A stretch of DNA of 62,617 bases from Bacteroidales bacterium (GTDB taxonomy: Bacteria; Bacteroidota; Bacteroidia; Bacteroidales; Marinilabiliaceae), in assembly GCA_024401365.1 (NCBI GenBank), contig JAKSLE010000015.1, forward strand, positions 1-62,617. Reading direction: 5' to 3'. The translations under genes and the position numbers were made by a program. Every line of letters starts with the position of its first letter. The stretch's first letter is position 1. Positions 16,309 through 25,067 of the stretch are shown in pieces. The notes below the pieces were generated by a model that saw nothing but the letters and a program-made list of their open reading frames with translations, did not search any database and was not told the origin of the DNA.

Positions 16309-17127
16309 TCAGGGTATCAATAAGTGTTCTAACGTCTTTTCGCCATTTGGTAGCACATTCAAATCTACTTTGCCATTTATCCCATCTATCTCTCCTCTCG
16401 AGGTAAATTGCCAAATGGCTGCCTTGACCGCTAAAACGGGATTGTAATATTGAGCTATCCAAAAATCATAGCCCCCAAATTCCTCATTGTCAAAGGCTTT
16501 GTTGTATAGTACAGTGGATGTATATATTATAGGTTTACAACCATAATATTTCTCTACTATCTCTATCCACATCTTCACAGCTTTCTTCAAATCGTCTCCC
16601 TTAAGGCTGATATCTGCTTCTACATCTAGTATAGGCCTTATATCGCCTTTTTGCAACTTGCATTTCTTTATAAATTGCCTTGCTTGTTCTTCAAATTTCC
16701 CTCCTGGGGTGAGTACATGGTACGCACCTAACTTCATCCCCGATTTTCTTATGGCCTGGTAATTCTTTTCGTAATATTCATCATCATACTTGCCATTACT
16801 GCCTTCTGTGGCTTTCGCTATGGCAAATTTTATCTCTTTGTACGACGTACCTTTGTTCTTGCTGAGACGACTGGTCAACGGATGATACCCTATCTTCCCT
16901 ACCTTGTCCCATCTTATATTTTCCTGGAAATGCGAAACGTCTATTCCATACACTTCCCCACTTGGCATATAGGCTCCTACAAATAGCTCCCTGAATTGCT
17001 CCGTAAGCCTCTTACCTCTGTTGGTAAATAGCAACAAAGCCCCCACAAGCGCCATTATAGCAATGACACCCGCAACCCATCTACAGAACTTCTTGTACCG
17101 TCCCCTATTTTTCTTCTTCTTAGCCAA
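16309..17127 (-). CDS. Membrane-anchored GH25 lysozyme-like muramidase
   Basis: A 272-residue protein with a short Lys/Arg-rich cytoplasmic tip, one membrane helix (about residues 17-34) and a periplasmic glycoside hydrolase family 25 domain. The fold marker GIDVSHFQ (about 62-69) gives the first catalytic-site Asp, and PILDVEAD (about 165-172) supplies the D-x-E pair. KFAIAKATEG and the C-terminal FWIAQYY and IWQFTSRG blocks are also typical. It should cleave beta-1,4 bonds of peptidoglycan. The only sensible start is TTG at 17127, overlapping the upstream ACT-domain gene by 8 bases, since the next Met lies inside the membrane helix; translational coupling is likely. Confidence 0.85.
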   Translation of the reverse strand: MAKKKKNRGRYKKFCRWVAGVIAIMALVGALLLFTNRGKRLTEQFRELFVGAYMPSGEVYGIDVSHFQENIRWDKVGKIGYHPLTSRLSKNKGTSYKEIKFAIAKATEGSNGKYDDEYYEKNYQAIRKSGMKLGAYHVLTPGGKFEEQARQFIKKCKLQKGDIRPILDVEADISLKGDDLKKAVKMWIEIVEKYYGCKPIIYTSTVLYNKAFDNEEFGGYDFWIAQYYNPVLAVKAAIWQFTSRGEIDGINGKVDLNVLPNGEKTLEHLLIP

Positions 17128-17788
17128 GCTTATTGACGTTCTTCAAATTCTTCAACAAAGCAAACGCCCTGTCTACATCTTCGTCCGATACTACTATAGT
17201 AAACTCATTGGTCGTCGAAATGACTTCCTTAACATTGATACCTTCCCAGGCAATGAATTTCATTATCTGATAGTAAAAACCTACCGCTTGTACATTGCCA
17301 ACTGGCAATTTAAGGGTAATAGCCGATAAATTGTCGTTCCTGAATGTACATTCTTCTCCCCCAAAGTGCTTCTCTACTATCTTTACTACGTCCGATCCTA
17401 CTACAAGCGTCGACTCAAACACTCCTCTTACCATAGTATAGAAGGTCGTGTTGCCATTCAACTCTTCCATCAACTTGGTATTGGCATTAAATAGTGTCTG
17501 ACTGTTCTTAAACGTAAAGTCTGTCAAGTTGGACCTGACTATAATGTCTTCCAACATGCTCAACATACTCTTGTTGAACCTGCTCTCAGCATTCGCTAAG
17601 TGAGGCACAAGCCTGTTCAACGCCATTATTATAGCTCCGCTCTTTATCTCCTTGCCCGTCATCTGCGAAACCGTAGGCGCTATATTTCGCGCCAACGATG
17701 AAATGTTTATCAGTCCATCTGTCAACGACTCTACTATGAAGGGTTTAACTTTTACAACTCTCTCTACCGCTTGACTAATAGTTAACAT
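17120..17788 (-). CDS. ACT-domain protein related to aspartate kinase regulatory region
   Basis: A 222-residue cytoplasmic protein. The N-terminal 90 residues are helical (EKIxSGAIIMALNRL-like segment), and residues about 95-222 hold two ACT-like units, the second including GINVKEVISTTNEFTIVV, which resembles the ligand-binding ACT pair of aspartate kinases. No kinase domain is present, so it is probably an amino-acid-sensing regulator rather than an enzyme. It is divergent from dapA (255-bp gap), so a link with lysine or diaminopimelate supply is possible but unproven. The gene overlaps the downstream GH25 gene. Confidence 0.65.
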   Translation of the reverse strand: MLTISQAVERVVKVKPFIVESLTDGLINISSLARNIAPTVSQMTGKEIKSGAIIMALNRLVPHLANAESRFNKSMLSMLEDIIVRSNLTDFTFKNSQTLFNANTKLMEELNGNTTFYTMVRGVFESTLVVGSDVVKIVEKHFGGEECTFRNDNLSAITLKLPVGNVQAVGFYYQIMKFIAWEGINVKEVISTTNEFTIVVSDEDVDRAFALLKNLKNVNKLG

Positions 17789-17941
17789 GGGGTTTTATTA
17801 AATTTTTATCGCCAAAGGCGTATTTTGTGAAATTTAAGACATACAAAAGTAGAAATTACTATCCTAAAATCAATATACCAAATTGTTAAAAATTGAAACA
17901 CCGCATTTTAATTTTACACACATAACAAATGCCTAAAACAG

Positions 17942-17972
17942 TTGTTTAATATTTAGTCAATTACTAACTTTG
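17942..17972 (+). promoter_or_regulatory. Promoter of dapA
   Basis: A TAACTTTG -7 box (17965-17972) lies 19 bases after TTGT (17942-17945), a one-base departure from the TTTG -33 motif. The predicted leader is about 65 nucleotides. Confidence 0.55.
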
Positions 17973-18043
17973 CAGAAATTCTGATTCCTTTATCAGATCC
18001 TAAACATAGTAAATCATACTCATACAATATTCAAGAAGACCTT

Positions 18044-18937
18044 ATGATGAAACAATTTACTCTTCAAGGTTCTATCGTGGCGCTTGTCACACCATTTAAC
18101 GCCGATGGCTCAATCGATTTCAAGTCGCTCGACCGCCTTATCGATTTCCATATAGAGAACGGCACAAATGCTGTCGTAGTTTGTGGCACTTCCGGAGAAT
18201 CGCCTACTCTTAGCGAAGCTGAGGATGCTCAAATGTTCGAACACGTTGTGACTCGCGTAAATAAGCGTATGCTCGTTATCGGTGGTTCTGGCTCTAATTC
18301 AACTCAGAGCTGTATCAAATATACACAAAACGCTAAAAACGCAGGCGTAGACGCCGTACTTACCGTAGGCCCTTACTATAATAAGCCTACTTCTACTGGT
18401 ATGTACAACCACTTCGCTACCGTGGCTCAGGCTGTAGATATCCCTATCATCCTCTACAACGTCCCTGGTCGTACAGGTTCTGCTATCAAGGCCGACGTGG
18501 CTATCCGCCTCGCTAACGACTTCGAGAATATCGTAGGCATCAAGGAGGCTAGCGGAAATATCAGCGCTGTGGCAGAACTTATCGCTAAACGCCCAGACGG
18601 ATTCCGCGTTTATAGCGGCGACGATAACTTGTCTATGTTGTGCAACCTCTTGGGGGGCGACGGCTGTATCTCTGTCGCAGCTAATATCTTCCCTAAGGAT
18701 TTCTCTCGCATGATGCAACTTTCTATCATGGGCAACGTAGCCGAGGCTCGCGAGATATTCTACAGATATCGCCATATCATGGACCTCCTCTTCATCGAGT
18801 CTAACCCTATCCCGGTTAAGGCAGCCCTCGCCGCTATGGGTATGATCAACGAGGTATACCGCCTCCCTCTCTGCCCTATGGAAGACGCCAACAAAAAGCT
18901 CCTCCTCGACGAGATGAAGTCCCTCAAGCTGATTTAA
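18044..18937 (+). CDS. dapA: 4-hydroxy-tetrahydrodipicolinate synthase
   Basis: A 297-residue aldolase-fold enzyme that condenses pyruvate with aspartate semialdehyde, the first committed step to diaminopimelate and lysine. Visible signatures are GTSGESPTLSEAE (about residues 46-58), the Tyr region VGPYYNKPTSTGMYNHF, YNVPGRTG (about 138-145) and the Schiff-base Lys in GIKEASG (about 164-170). Length and motifs are normal. It is monocistronic: its own promoter upstream and a strong hairpin terminator directly after the stop. Two adjacent ATG codons at 18044 and 18047 could each start it. Confidence 0.96.
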   Translation: MMKQFTLQGSIVALVTPFNADGSIDFKSLDRLIDFHIENGTNAVVVCGTSGESPTLSEAEDAQMFEHVVTRVNKRMLVIGGSGSNSTQSCIKYTQNAKNAGVDAVLTVGPYYNKPTSTGMYNHFATVAQAVDIPIILYNVPGRTGSAIKADVAIRLANDFENIVGIKEASGNISAVAELIAKRPDGFRVYSGDDNLSMLCNLLGGDGCISVAANIFPKDFSRMMQLSIMGNVAEAREIFYRYRHIMDLLFIESNPIPVKAALAAMGMINEVYRLPLCPMEDANKKLLLDEMKSLKLI

Positions 18938-18957
18938 GAATCCCACACATAATACCC

Positions 18958-18993
18958 AAAAGTGCATTCTTGAAACCCAAGGATGCACTTTTT
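18958..18993 (+). terminator. Terminator of dapA
   Basis: The long stem AAAAGTGCAT-CTTG / CCAAG-ATGCACTTTTT has a three-to-four base loop and one mismatch, 20 bases after the stop. Ends in T5. Confidence 0.9.
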
Positions 18994-19042
18994 GTATACC
19001 CATCACCCACCCTCAGCCATCTACCCCTGTACGCAAAAAAAG

Positions 19043-19069
19043 AAAAAGGCACAGCTGGGCTGGGCCTTT
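19043..19069 (-). terminator. Terminator of the 30-residue membrane-peptide gene
   Basis: On the minus strand AAAGGCCCAGCCCAGCTG is followed by TGCC and a long T-run (TTTTTCTTTTTTT). It lies about 28 bases after the stop of the small ORF at 19097-19189. It is nearly the same sequence as the hairpin at 53103-53136, which follows the related small ORF at 52968-53066. Confidence 0.75.
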
Positions 19070-19096
19070 GTATATCTGAAATTAGAGATGGCGCAA

Positions 19097-19189
19097 TTAT
19101 CTACGCCACCTTAGATAATCATCAGGGATATTGAAAATCGCAACACAAGCGACTGCAACAAGGATTATAAATATGATCTTTTCAATCAT
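19097..19189 (-). CDS. Tiny single-pass membrane peptide (30 aa), member of a duplicated family
   Basis: A 30-residue ORF with an ATG start. It has one hydrophobic helix (residues 4-19, Ile/Val/Ala/Phe-rich) and a short polar tail reading N-I-P-D-D-Y-L-R-W-R-R. A second ORF of the same design and the same tail (S-P-D-E-M-W-R-W-R-R) lies at 52968-53066. Both are followed by near-identical terminators, which is strong evidence that these are real genes. Orientation predicts the Trp/Arg tail at the membrane surface, cytoplasmic by the positive-inside rule. The function is unknown; toxin, holin-like or membrane-protein modulator roles are possibilities only. Confidence 0.65.
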   Translation of the reverse strand: MIEKIIFIILVAVACVAIFNIPDDYLRWRR

Positions 19190-19413
19190 TTAATTTGCAT
19201 TTTTATACTAAAGTACGAACCATGGCAAAAGATGTTACATCAGTATTGTTTTTACATAACACCCATTCTCAACCGCATAAATCCTTTATCCCACATTCCT
19301 TTATCCTACAGTAGATTACAACGTATTTTGCATTAAAAAAAAATTACCAATTCAGGCATTCCTAGGATTTTAGCCTCATTTTTTGTTCCTGTCTCCTTCC
19401 AAACAACTATCCC

Positions 19414-19863
19414 CTACCCACACAGCTTCATCAACTCATCCCTATACTCTTCTACACTGTCAAACTTCACCCAGTAAAAGTCCCTCTTTCCCTCAAATAG
19501 TCTCTCATCCTCTTTCCAGGGTCTCACCTCTACCAACTCTTCTCCATGCTCTCTCAACATCTTGTAATAGAACGATACAGCCGCCCTGTAAGCCCCGCCT
19601 ATCTTGTGCCTCCGGGCTTCCCTCTTCCAGTGCCTGATTCTGTTCCAACTTACCATGTCGCTCTTGGCCAACTTCTGCGCATCAGCAAACATGTCCCTCA
19701 ACGCCCTCTGCGCCTTCGAAACCCTAACCCTCAAAATACGATAATCGCCCTTGCTACAGCGCTTTATATAGGTACTGTAACCCGTAATCCTAGCCCTGGA
19801 GTCCGCTCTCATCTCCCTCCTCGCTCTCGTCACATATTTATGTTTTATCGTTACTCTGGCCAT
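19414..19863 (-). CDS. Small basic protein of unknown function, paralogue of 11470-11997
   Basis: A 149-residue, very basic cytoplasmic protein, paralogous to that at 11470-11997. Shared features are M-A-x-V-T-I-x-K at the start, SKAQRALRDMFADAQKLAKS (about residues 49-68), M-V-S-WNRIRHWKR (about 70-80), GGAYRAAVSFYY (about 87-98) and F-Y-WVKFDSVEEYR near the C-terminus. It lacks the Tyr/Pro-rich insert of the longer copy, so the conserved fold is about 120 residues. A -7 box TACCTTTG lies at 19893-19900 on the minus strand, and its spacer and -33 region fall in a repeat also found at 53671-53721. Confidence 0.75.
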   Translation of the reverse strand: MARVTIKHKYVTRARREMRADSRARITGYSTYIKRCSKGDYRILRVRVSKAQRALRDMFADAQKLAKSDMVSWNRIRHWKREARRHKIGGAYRAAVSFYYKMLREHGEELVEVRPWKEDERLFEGKRDFYWVKFDSVEEYRDELMKLCG

Positions 19864-19900
19864 CTTAAACTATATCTCAATTATCGTTCGCACAAAGGTA

Positions 19901-19952
19901 CAAAATAAAAAAATTACGAGCAACAAGGTACCTCCATATACCCACAAGCTAA
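19901..19952. repeat. Dispersed intergenic repeat, copy A
   Basis: This 52-bp segment resembles 53671-53721. Both contain an AT-rich part (AAATAAAAAAATTACGA), then CCTCCATATAC, then C-CACAA-CTAA, with roughly 80 percent identity by eye and one gap. Here it overlaps the upstream promoter region of the basic-protein gene; at 53.7 kb it is part of a 55-bp tandem array. Confidence 0.6.
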
Positions 19953-20060
19953 GCATCATATACGTATAGCCGTTTCATGTAACGCACTAAAACACCTACC
20001 AAACAACATTTGTGGCAACTCATGTAAACTTGTGGTCAAATAATCAAACCCCTTCTAAAC

Positions 20061-20092
20061 AAAAAAGGAGACAACGAATAATCATTGCCTCC
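20061..20092 (-). terminator. Terminator of the secreted protein gene 20119-21144
   Basis: On the minus strand GGAGGCAATG and CGTTGTCTCC pair, with two G-U wobbles, followed by T6. It lies about 25 bases after the stop. Confidence 0.8.
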
Positions 20093-20118
20093 TCAATTCC
20101 TTATATATTAAATATCAA

Positions 20119-21144
20119 CTAAAGCTCTGGAGCTACTGGCGAAAAATGACGACTTGTAACATGGTGCTTTTCAAACATTTCACGAACCTTATTGACCTTA
20201 TCGAGAATGTCCTTACCATCATTATCTTTGTACTCGTCAACAATACGTTGCGCCCAACTAGCACAAGCCTCTAAATCATCACGCATAAGATTGAGCTCTG
20301 CAACAGAAATCATAAGCTTATTCCTAGCCTTTTTCTGCTTCTTATCATTATTGTCCAACTCGTTGATAATGCCAATAAAATGATCTATAACAGCAGCTAT
20401 ACCTTCAGGATTAATAGGCTCATTGGCATTACTGCCCTTTGCCATGACTTCTATAGCATCTGCATCTTCTTTTTGCTGCTCAAAATACTTACCTTTCTTT
20501 GAATCAAGATAATAGTATTCTACCTTTTCTGTCGTCGAGCCAAAACCAAAACTCCTAGTAGCTCCCGAATTTGCAGCTCTAATAGCTATATCTGCATCAC
20601 CAACAATTATCTTCTCAACAAATACGTCCTTATTCTCTCTCATATATTCACTCGCAGCCTTACGTGTCTCAAAATTCTTCTCACACTTAAAAACAGCTAA
20701 GCCATCGTTTATCTGACTTGAATATTTACCTTCTGATGCAATCATGCTGATTTTTATAGGGAACGTATACTTTATCGTTCCTATAAACAATGGTTTACGT
20801 TTAACACCTCCGTCTTTTGTCTTCTCTTCTGTCGACTGGTCAAGTATCTCTGTAGCTTCATAAATGAAGTCACCAAATTCTATAGCCATTCTCATGTTGG
20901 CATGCTCAGCATCAGTCTTCGTCCATCCGCTAAACGAAATGCGATCTATCAACTCATCAGCATCAACATAACTGCCAACTTTCTTGGACATCTTTACATC
21001 AACACAATATGTGCGCTGTGATTGTTCTACATAATACCTAGGGAAATCAACGACACGATACCTCGCCGCCTCTCGCTCTGTGCCGAACTGTGCCATAGCA
21101 ACTGTCGACACACAAATAATAAAAAGCAATGTTATTAGTTTCAT
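20119..21144 (-). CDS. Secreted protein of unknown function with helical C-terminus
   Basis: A 341-residue protein I do not recognise. A signal peptide (MKLITLLFIICVSTVAMA) predicts export. Residues 20-200 look like mixed beta structure with two cysteines near residues 47 and 151. Residues 200-330 are charged, helical and TPR-like, with a Lys/Asp/Asn-rich stretch (NDKKQKKARNK). It is a single-gene unit with its own terminator. The flanking intergenic regions are long, so the gene may be accessory. No enzymatic motif seen. Confidence 0.7.
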   Translation of the reverse strand: MKLITLLFIICVSTVAMAQFGTEREAARYRVVDFPRYYVEQSQRTYCVDVKMSKKVGSYVDADELIDRISFSGWTKTDAEHANMRMAIEFGDFIYEATEILDQSTEEKTKDGGVKRKPLFIGTIKYTFPIKISMIASEGKYSSQINDGLAVFKCEKNFETRKAASEYMRENKDVFVEKIIVGDADIAIRAANSGATRSFGFGSTTEKVEYYYLDSKKGKYFEQQKEDADAIEVMAKGSNANEPINPEGIAAVIDHFIGIINELDNNDKKQKKARNKLMISVAELNLMRDDLEACASWAQRIVDEYKDNDGKDILDKVNKVREMFEKHHVTSRHFSPVAPEL

Positions 21145-21277
21145 TGTTTGTGAAGATTAAAACTTTATTACAAAAGAAGTATAATTTTTAGCGCAACAAA
21201 TATAACATTTATTTTCTCAACAATCCCACAAAATTCTTACCCCCCCCAATTTTAACAATACTTAACAATAACCCAAC

Positions 21278-21311
21278 AAAAAAAATCCCGGCTCGCAACG
21301 CGAACCGGGAT
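21278..21311 (-). terminator. Terminator of rpsA
   Basis: On the minus strand ATCCCGGTTCGC / GCGAGCCGGGAT, with a short loop and T8 after it. It lies 26 bases past the rpsA stop. Confidence 0.9.
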
Positions 21312-21336
21312 CCATCTATTTTAGAAGTAAACTCTA

Positions 21337-23115
21337 TTAGTTCTTCTTCTCGTTAGCCTCAAGCTGGCTCTTGAGTGCTGCCAACTCAGTGATATCACCA
21401 AGTGTTGTAGCCTCGTGAGCTGCCTCAAACTTCTTAGCTGCAGGAGCACTCTTCTTTGCTGCTGGTCTAGCCTTGCGCTCTGTAGCCTCACCTGCCTTCT
21501 CAGCCTCGAATGTACGAGAGTGTGAAAGAATGATTCTCTTTGCACCCTTGTTGAACTCGATAACCTTGAATGGAAGCTTCTCGTCAACCTTAGCCTGCGA
21601 GCCGTCCTCCTTTGTCAAGTGACGTGGAGTAGCAAAGCCCTCAATGCCATAAGGAAGTGCAATGATAGCACCCTTGTCAACGATTGCTGTGATTGTACCC
21701 TCATGTACTGAGTCTACTGTGAAGATTGTCTCAAATACATCCCATGGGTTCTCCTCGAGCTGCTTGTGACCAAGGCTCAAACGACGCTGCTCCTTATCGA
21801 TCTCAAGTACAACAACGTCGATCTTCTCGCCGATTGATGTAAACTCGTTTGGATGCTTAATCTTCTTTGTCCAAGAAAGATCAGAAATGTGGATCAAGCC
21901 ATCTACGCCCTCCTCAATCTCAGCAAATACACCGAAGTTTGTGAAGTTGCGTACTGTAGCTGTGTGCTTTGAACCAACTGGGTAACGTACCTCAATGTCA
22001 GCCCATGGATCCTGATGAAGCTGCTTGATACCAAGTGACATCTTGCGCTCCTCACGGTCAAGTGTGAGTACCTGTGCCTCAACTTCCTCGCCTACCTTCA
22101 AGAAATCCTGTGCAGAACGGAGGTGCTGTGACCATGACATCTCAGATACGTGGATAAGACCCTCTACGCCTGGAGCGATCTCTACGAATGCTCCGTAGTC
22201 AGCCATAACAACTACCTTACCCTTAACCTTGTCACCAACCTTTACTTCCTGGCTGAGTGCATCCCATGGATGAGGAGTCAACTGCTTCAAGCCGAGAGCA
22301 ATACGCTTCTTGTCGTCATCGAAGTCAAGGATAACAACGTTGATCTTCTGATCAAGTTGTACAATCTCCTCTGGATGTGATACACGACCCCATGAAAGGT
22401 CTGTAATGTGGATAAGACCATCAACACCACCAAGGTCAATGAATACACCGTAAGATGTGATGTTCTTAACTGTACCCTCAAGTACCTGACCCTTCTCAAG
22501 CTTAGAGATGATCTCCTTCTTCTGCTGCTCGAGCTCAGCCTCAATAAGTGCCTTGTGCGATACAACAACGTTGCGGAACTCGCTGTTGATCTTAACGATC
22601 TTGAACTCCATTGTCTTGCCAACGAAGATATCGTAATCGCGGATAGGCTTAACGTCAATCTGTGAACCTGGCAAGAATGCCTCGATACCGAATACGTCAA
22701 CGATCATACCACCCTTTGTACGGCACTTGATATAACCCTTGATTACTTCGTCCTTCTCGAGAGCCTCGTTAACCTTGTCCCAAGAACGCATTGCACGTGC
22801 CTTCTTGTGTGAAAGAACGAGCTGACCCTTCTTGTCCTCACGGTTTTCAATGTAAACTTCTACTTTGTCACCGATCTTAAGATCTGGATTGTAGCGGAAC
22901 TCGCTACGTGAAACGATACCGTCGCTCTTTGAACCTACGTTCACTACAACCTCTCGCTTGTTGATAGAGATTACCTCTCCCTCTGTTACCTCATTCTCAA
23001 CGATTGTTGAGAGTGACTTGTCGTACTTTGCTGTGAGCTCCTCACGTGAGCCTGCATTTCCGCCTTCAATGGCGTCCCAGTCAAAACCTTCAACGCCTTC
23101 TACGAAATTACTCAT
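21337..23115 (-). CDS. rpsA: 30S ribosomal protein S1
   Basis: A 592-residue protein built from six S1 (OB-fold) RNA-binding repeats, about 35-555, recognisable by repeated G-x-V-x-x-I-x-x-x-G-x-F-V/I-x-I-x-x-G-V-x-G-L-I-H-x-S-E/D-L/M-S-W blocks. The C-terminal tail is Ala/Lys-rich. S1 delivers mRNAs to the 30S subunit, important in Bacteroidota, where Shine-Dalgarno sequences are scarce. Codon use is the highly expressed type (CTC, CGT, GGT), unlike the neighbouring minus-strand genes. It has its own promoter and terminator. Confidence 0.97.
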   Translation of the reverse strand: MSNFVEGVEGFDWDAIEGGNAGSREELTAKYDKSLSTIVENEVTEGEVISINKREVVVNVGSKSDGIVSRSEFRYNPDLKIGDKVEVYIENREDKKGQLVLSHKKARAMRSWDKVNEALEKDEVIKGYIKCRTKGGMIVDVFGIEAFLPGSQIDVKPIRDYDIFVGKTMEFKIVKINSEFRNVVVSHKALIEAELEQQKKEIISKLEKGQVLEGTVKNITSYGVFIDLGGVDGLIHITDLSWGRVSHPEEIVQLDQKINVVILDFDDDKKRIALGLKQLTPHPWDALSQEVKVGDKVKGKVVVMADYGAFVEIAPGVEGLIHVSEMSWSQHLRSAQDFLKVGEEVEAQVLTLDREERKMSLGIKQLHQDPWADIEVRYPVGSKHTATVRNFTNFGVFAEIEEGVDGLIHISDLSWTKKIKHPNEFTSIGEKIDVVVLEIDKEQRRLSLGHKQLEENPWDVFETIFTVDSVHEGTITAIVDKGAIIALPYGIEGFATPRHLTKEDGSQAKVDEKLPFKVIEFNKGAKRIILSHSRTFEAEKAGEATERKARPAAKKSAPAAKKFEAAHEATTLGDITELAALKSQLEANEKKN

Positions 23116-23180
23116 TAATAATTAAAATTACTTTAGTTTCTTAACTAATGGTTAGACATTATATTGTTTGAAAACGTGCG

Positions 23181-23212
23181 CAAAGATACTGAAATAGAGC
23201 ACAAAAGACAAA
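23181..23212 (-). promoter_or_regulatory. Promoter of rpsA
   Basis: On the minus strand TTTG (23209-23212), a 20-base spacer, then TATCTTTG (23181-23188): a consensus-quality Bacteroidota promoter. The predicted leader is about 60 nucleotides, AT-rich. Confidence 0.75.
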
Positions 23213-23237
23213 TAAAAATGAGATAATTTAACAACAA

Positions 23238-24638
23238 TTATGACTTTATCTCAAGCTCTATCTGCTTCATTAGGTTCACAAACACCTTATCCTTGTCCAT
23301 CGACATCTTGTCTTGTATGGTCTTCACAGAATACAAAACAGTAGAATGGTCCCTGTTGGCAATCTGCTTGCCTATGGTCGAAAGACTGTTGTCCGTCAAT
23401 GTCTTGGCAAAATACAACGCTATCTGTCGGGCGTTGACTATGTCCGACTTCCTGCTCTTCGTCCTCATATCTTCTACAGATACCTTGAAGTGCGTTGCTA
23501 CTGTCTCTGCTATCTTGTCCAGCGTGATAACACTCTTGGTCGTACTTACTATAGAGTCTACCACACTGCGGGCTACTTCCATCGTAATCTCACTGTGCGT
23601 TACCGTAGCCCTGGCCATCAACGCCAATATACACCCCTCTAGCTCCCTTACGTTATTCTGCAGATTCTCAGCTACATATGCCACAATCTCAGGCGCAAGA
23701 ACTATGCCGTCCTTGGCCAACTTGCTTTGTATTATCCTAACCCTCGTCTCATAGTCAGGTCGCGTAACTTCAGCTACAATACCTGCCTTGAAACGACTGA
23801 GCATCCTGTCTTCTAGTCCCATAATCTCATTAGGACGCTTGTCCGCAGCTATCACAACTTGCTTCCTGCTCTGTATCAGATAGTTGAATATCTGGAAAAA
23901 CGCACTGGCAGTAGCTTCCCTACCAGTCAGATCTTGTATGTCGTCTACTATAAGTACATCTACCATCTGATAAAACGCCATAAATCCATTGATGAGATTC
24001 TCTCTCCTGGCATCAACGTACTGACGCATAAATCTGTCCGCAGATAGATATATCACATTCTTGTCATAGTCCAGACGCTTCACTTCCGCTCCAATGGCTT
24101 GTATAAGGTGCGTCTTTCCTACCCCACTCTGCCCATGTATAAAGAGCGGATTGTACGCCCCTCCTGGCTTCTTGGCAACTTCCATAGCTATGGCTCGGGC
24201 AAATTTGTTACAGTCTCCCGCAACAAAATTCTCAAAGGTATAGTCCACACTCAATTGTGGATCTGGTATAGCTTGCCTGGTCTGAATAAAGGGATTGAAA
24301 ACAGTCTCCCCCTTGGAATAGCCACCCAAAATCTGCGGCCTGCGCTCTATATTTACCTGCTCAGCCTGAAACGACGCATTGTCCTTAAAGGTGGTTATCA
24401 CATAGCGCATCTTCACGTCTTTGCCTATTACCCGCAATAGCACATCTTCCATAATCCCCATGAAATTGCGCTCAATAGTCTCCACAAAGTACTTGCTTGG
24501 TACTTCTATGGTAAGAACGTGACCCTCGATGCTAAATGGCTGAATACGAGCGAACAACGTATCATAATTTGACTTTGTCACCCTATTAGCTATCTCATCG
24601 AGACACTTTTTCCATATGTCGACTACCGATTCGGACAT
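23238..24638 (-). CDS. dnaA: Chromosomal replication initiator protein DnaA
   Basis: A 466-residue initiator with the usual four domains: helical N-terminal DnaB-interaction region (1-90), linker, AAA+ ATPase and C-terminal DNA-binding domain. The Walker A motif is GQSGVGKTHL (about 170-179), Walker B is VLIVDDIQ, and the sensor and arginine-finger region is LEDRMLSRFKAG. The DnaA-box recognition signature is NRDHSTVLYS near residue 430. It binds DnaA boxes at oriC and melts the origin. The gene is monocistronic here, not next to dnaN or recF, as is common in Bacteroidota. Confidence 0.97.
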   Translation of the reverse strand: MSESVVDIWKKCLDEIANRVTKSNYDTLFARIQPFSIEGHVLTIEVPSKYFVETIERNFMGIMEDVLLRVIGKDVKMRYVITTFKDNASFQAEQVNIERRPQILGGYSKGETVFNPFIQTRQAIPDPQLSVDYTFENFVAGDCNKFARAIAMEVAKKPGGAYNPLFIHGQSGVGKTHLIQAIGAEVKRLDYDKNVIYLSADRFMRQYVDARRENLINGFMAFYQMVDVLIVDDIQDLTGREATASAFFQIFNYLIQSRKQVVIAADKRPNEIMGLEDRMLSRFKAGIVAEVTRPDYETRVRIIQSKLAKDGIVLAPEIVAYVAENLQNNVRELEGCILALMARATVTHSEITMEVARSVVDSIVSTTKSVITLDKIAETVATHFKVSVEDMRTKSRKSDIVNARQIALYFAKTLTDNSLSTIGKQIANRDHSTVLYSVKTIQDKMSMDKDKVFVNLMKQIELEIKS

Positions 24639-24873
24639 AGTTAGACGTAAGAATACTTTTTCGAATTTGATTTTATTCCGTCTGCAAATTAAGTAAGAAT
24701 AAACTGTTCAAAAAAAAGTGTTACGTATTGATTATTTGAAAAAATTGTGTAGACAAAAATCTTCAATTAAAATCCAATACCAAAACAACATTTTAACAAA
24801 AAAAAATTGCCCCTCCCCCTCTCAAAAAAATACCTATAAATAAAAATCATAAAAATCTTCACCCTCCTCTTTT

Positions 24874-24936
24874 CTACTCTCTCTTAACGCTCTTATAACG
24901 CTCTCTTAACGCCCCCTTAATACACACACTACCCAG
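24874..24936. repeat. Dispersed repeat with 11-bp tandem units, copy A (upstream of dnaA)
   Basis: The repeat consists of CTCTCTTAACG, CTCTTATAACG, CTCTCTTAACG and a diverged CCCCCTTAATA in tandem, then ACACACTACCCAG. The first 20 bases (24874-24893) are identical to 41132-41151, and the last 22 (24915-24936) match 41162-41183 with two differences, so this is a duplicated element with variable unit number. Confidence 0.65.
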
Positions 24937-25043
24937 CCTTCTCCCCAAATATAAACCTTTGTCTGTATAACCTTAACACCTCATTTTCCACCCTCCCCTC
25001 TCTCCTTCCTACCATAATCCCTCCACACCCCCAAAAAACAAAA

Positions 25044-25067
25044 GACCTCGCTCCTTAAAGCGAGGTC
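25044..25067 (-). terminator. Terminator of the thrS-infC-rpmI-rplT operon
   Basis: The perfect stem GACCTCGCT / AGCGAGGTC with a six-base loop is followed on the minus strand by TTTTGTTTTTTG. It lies about 115 bases after rplT. Confidence 0.85.
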
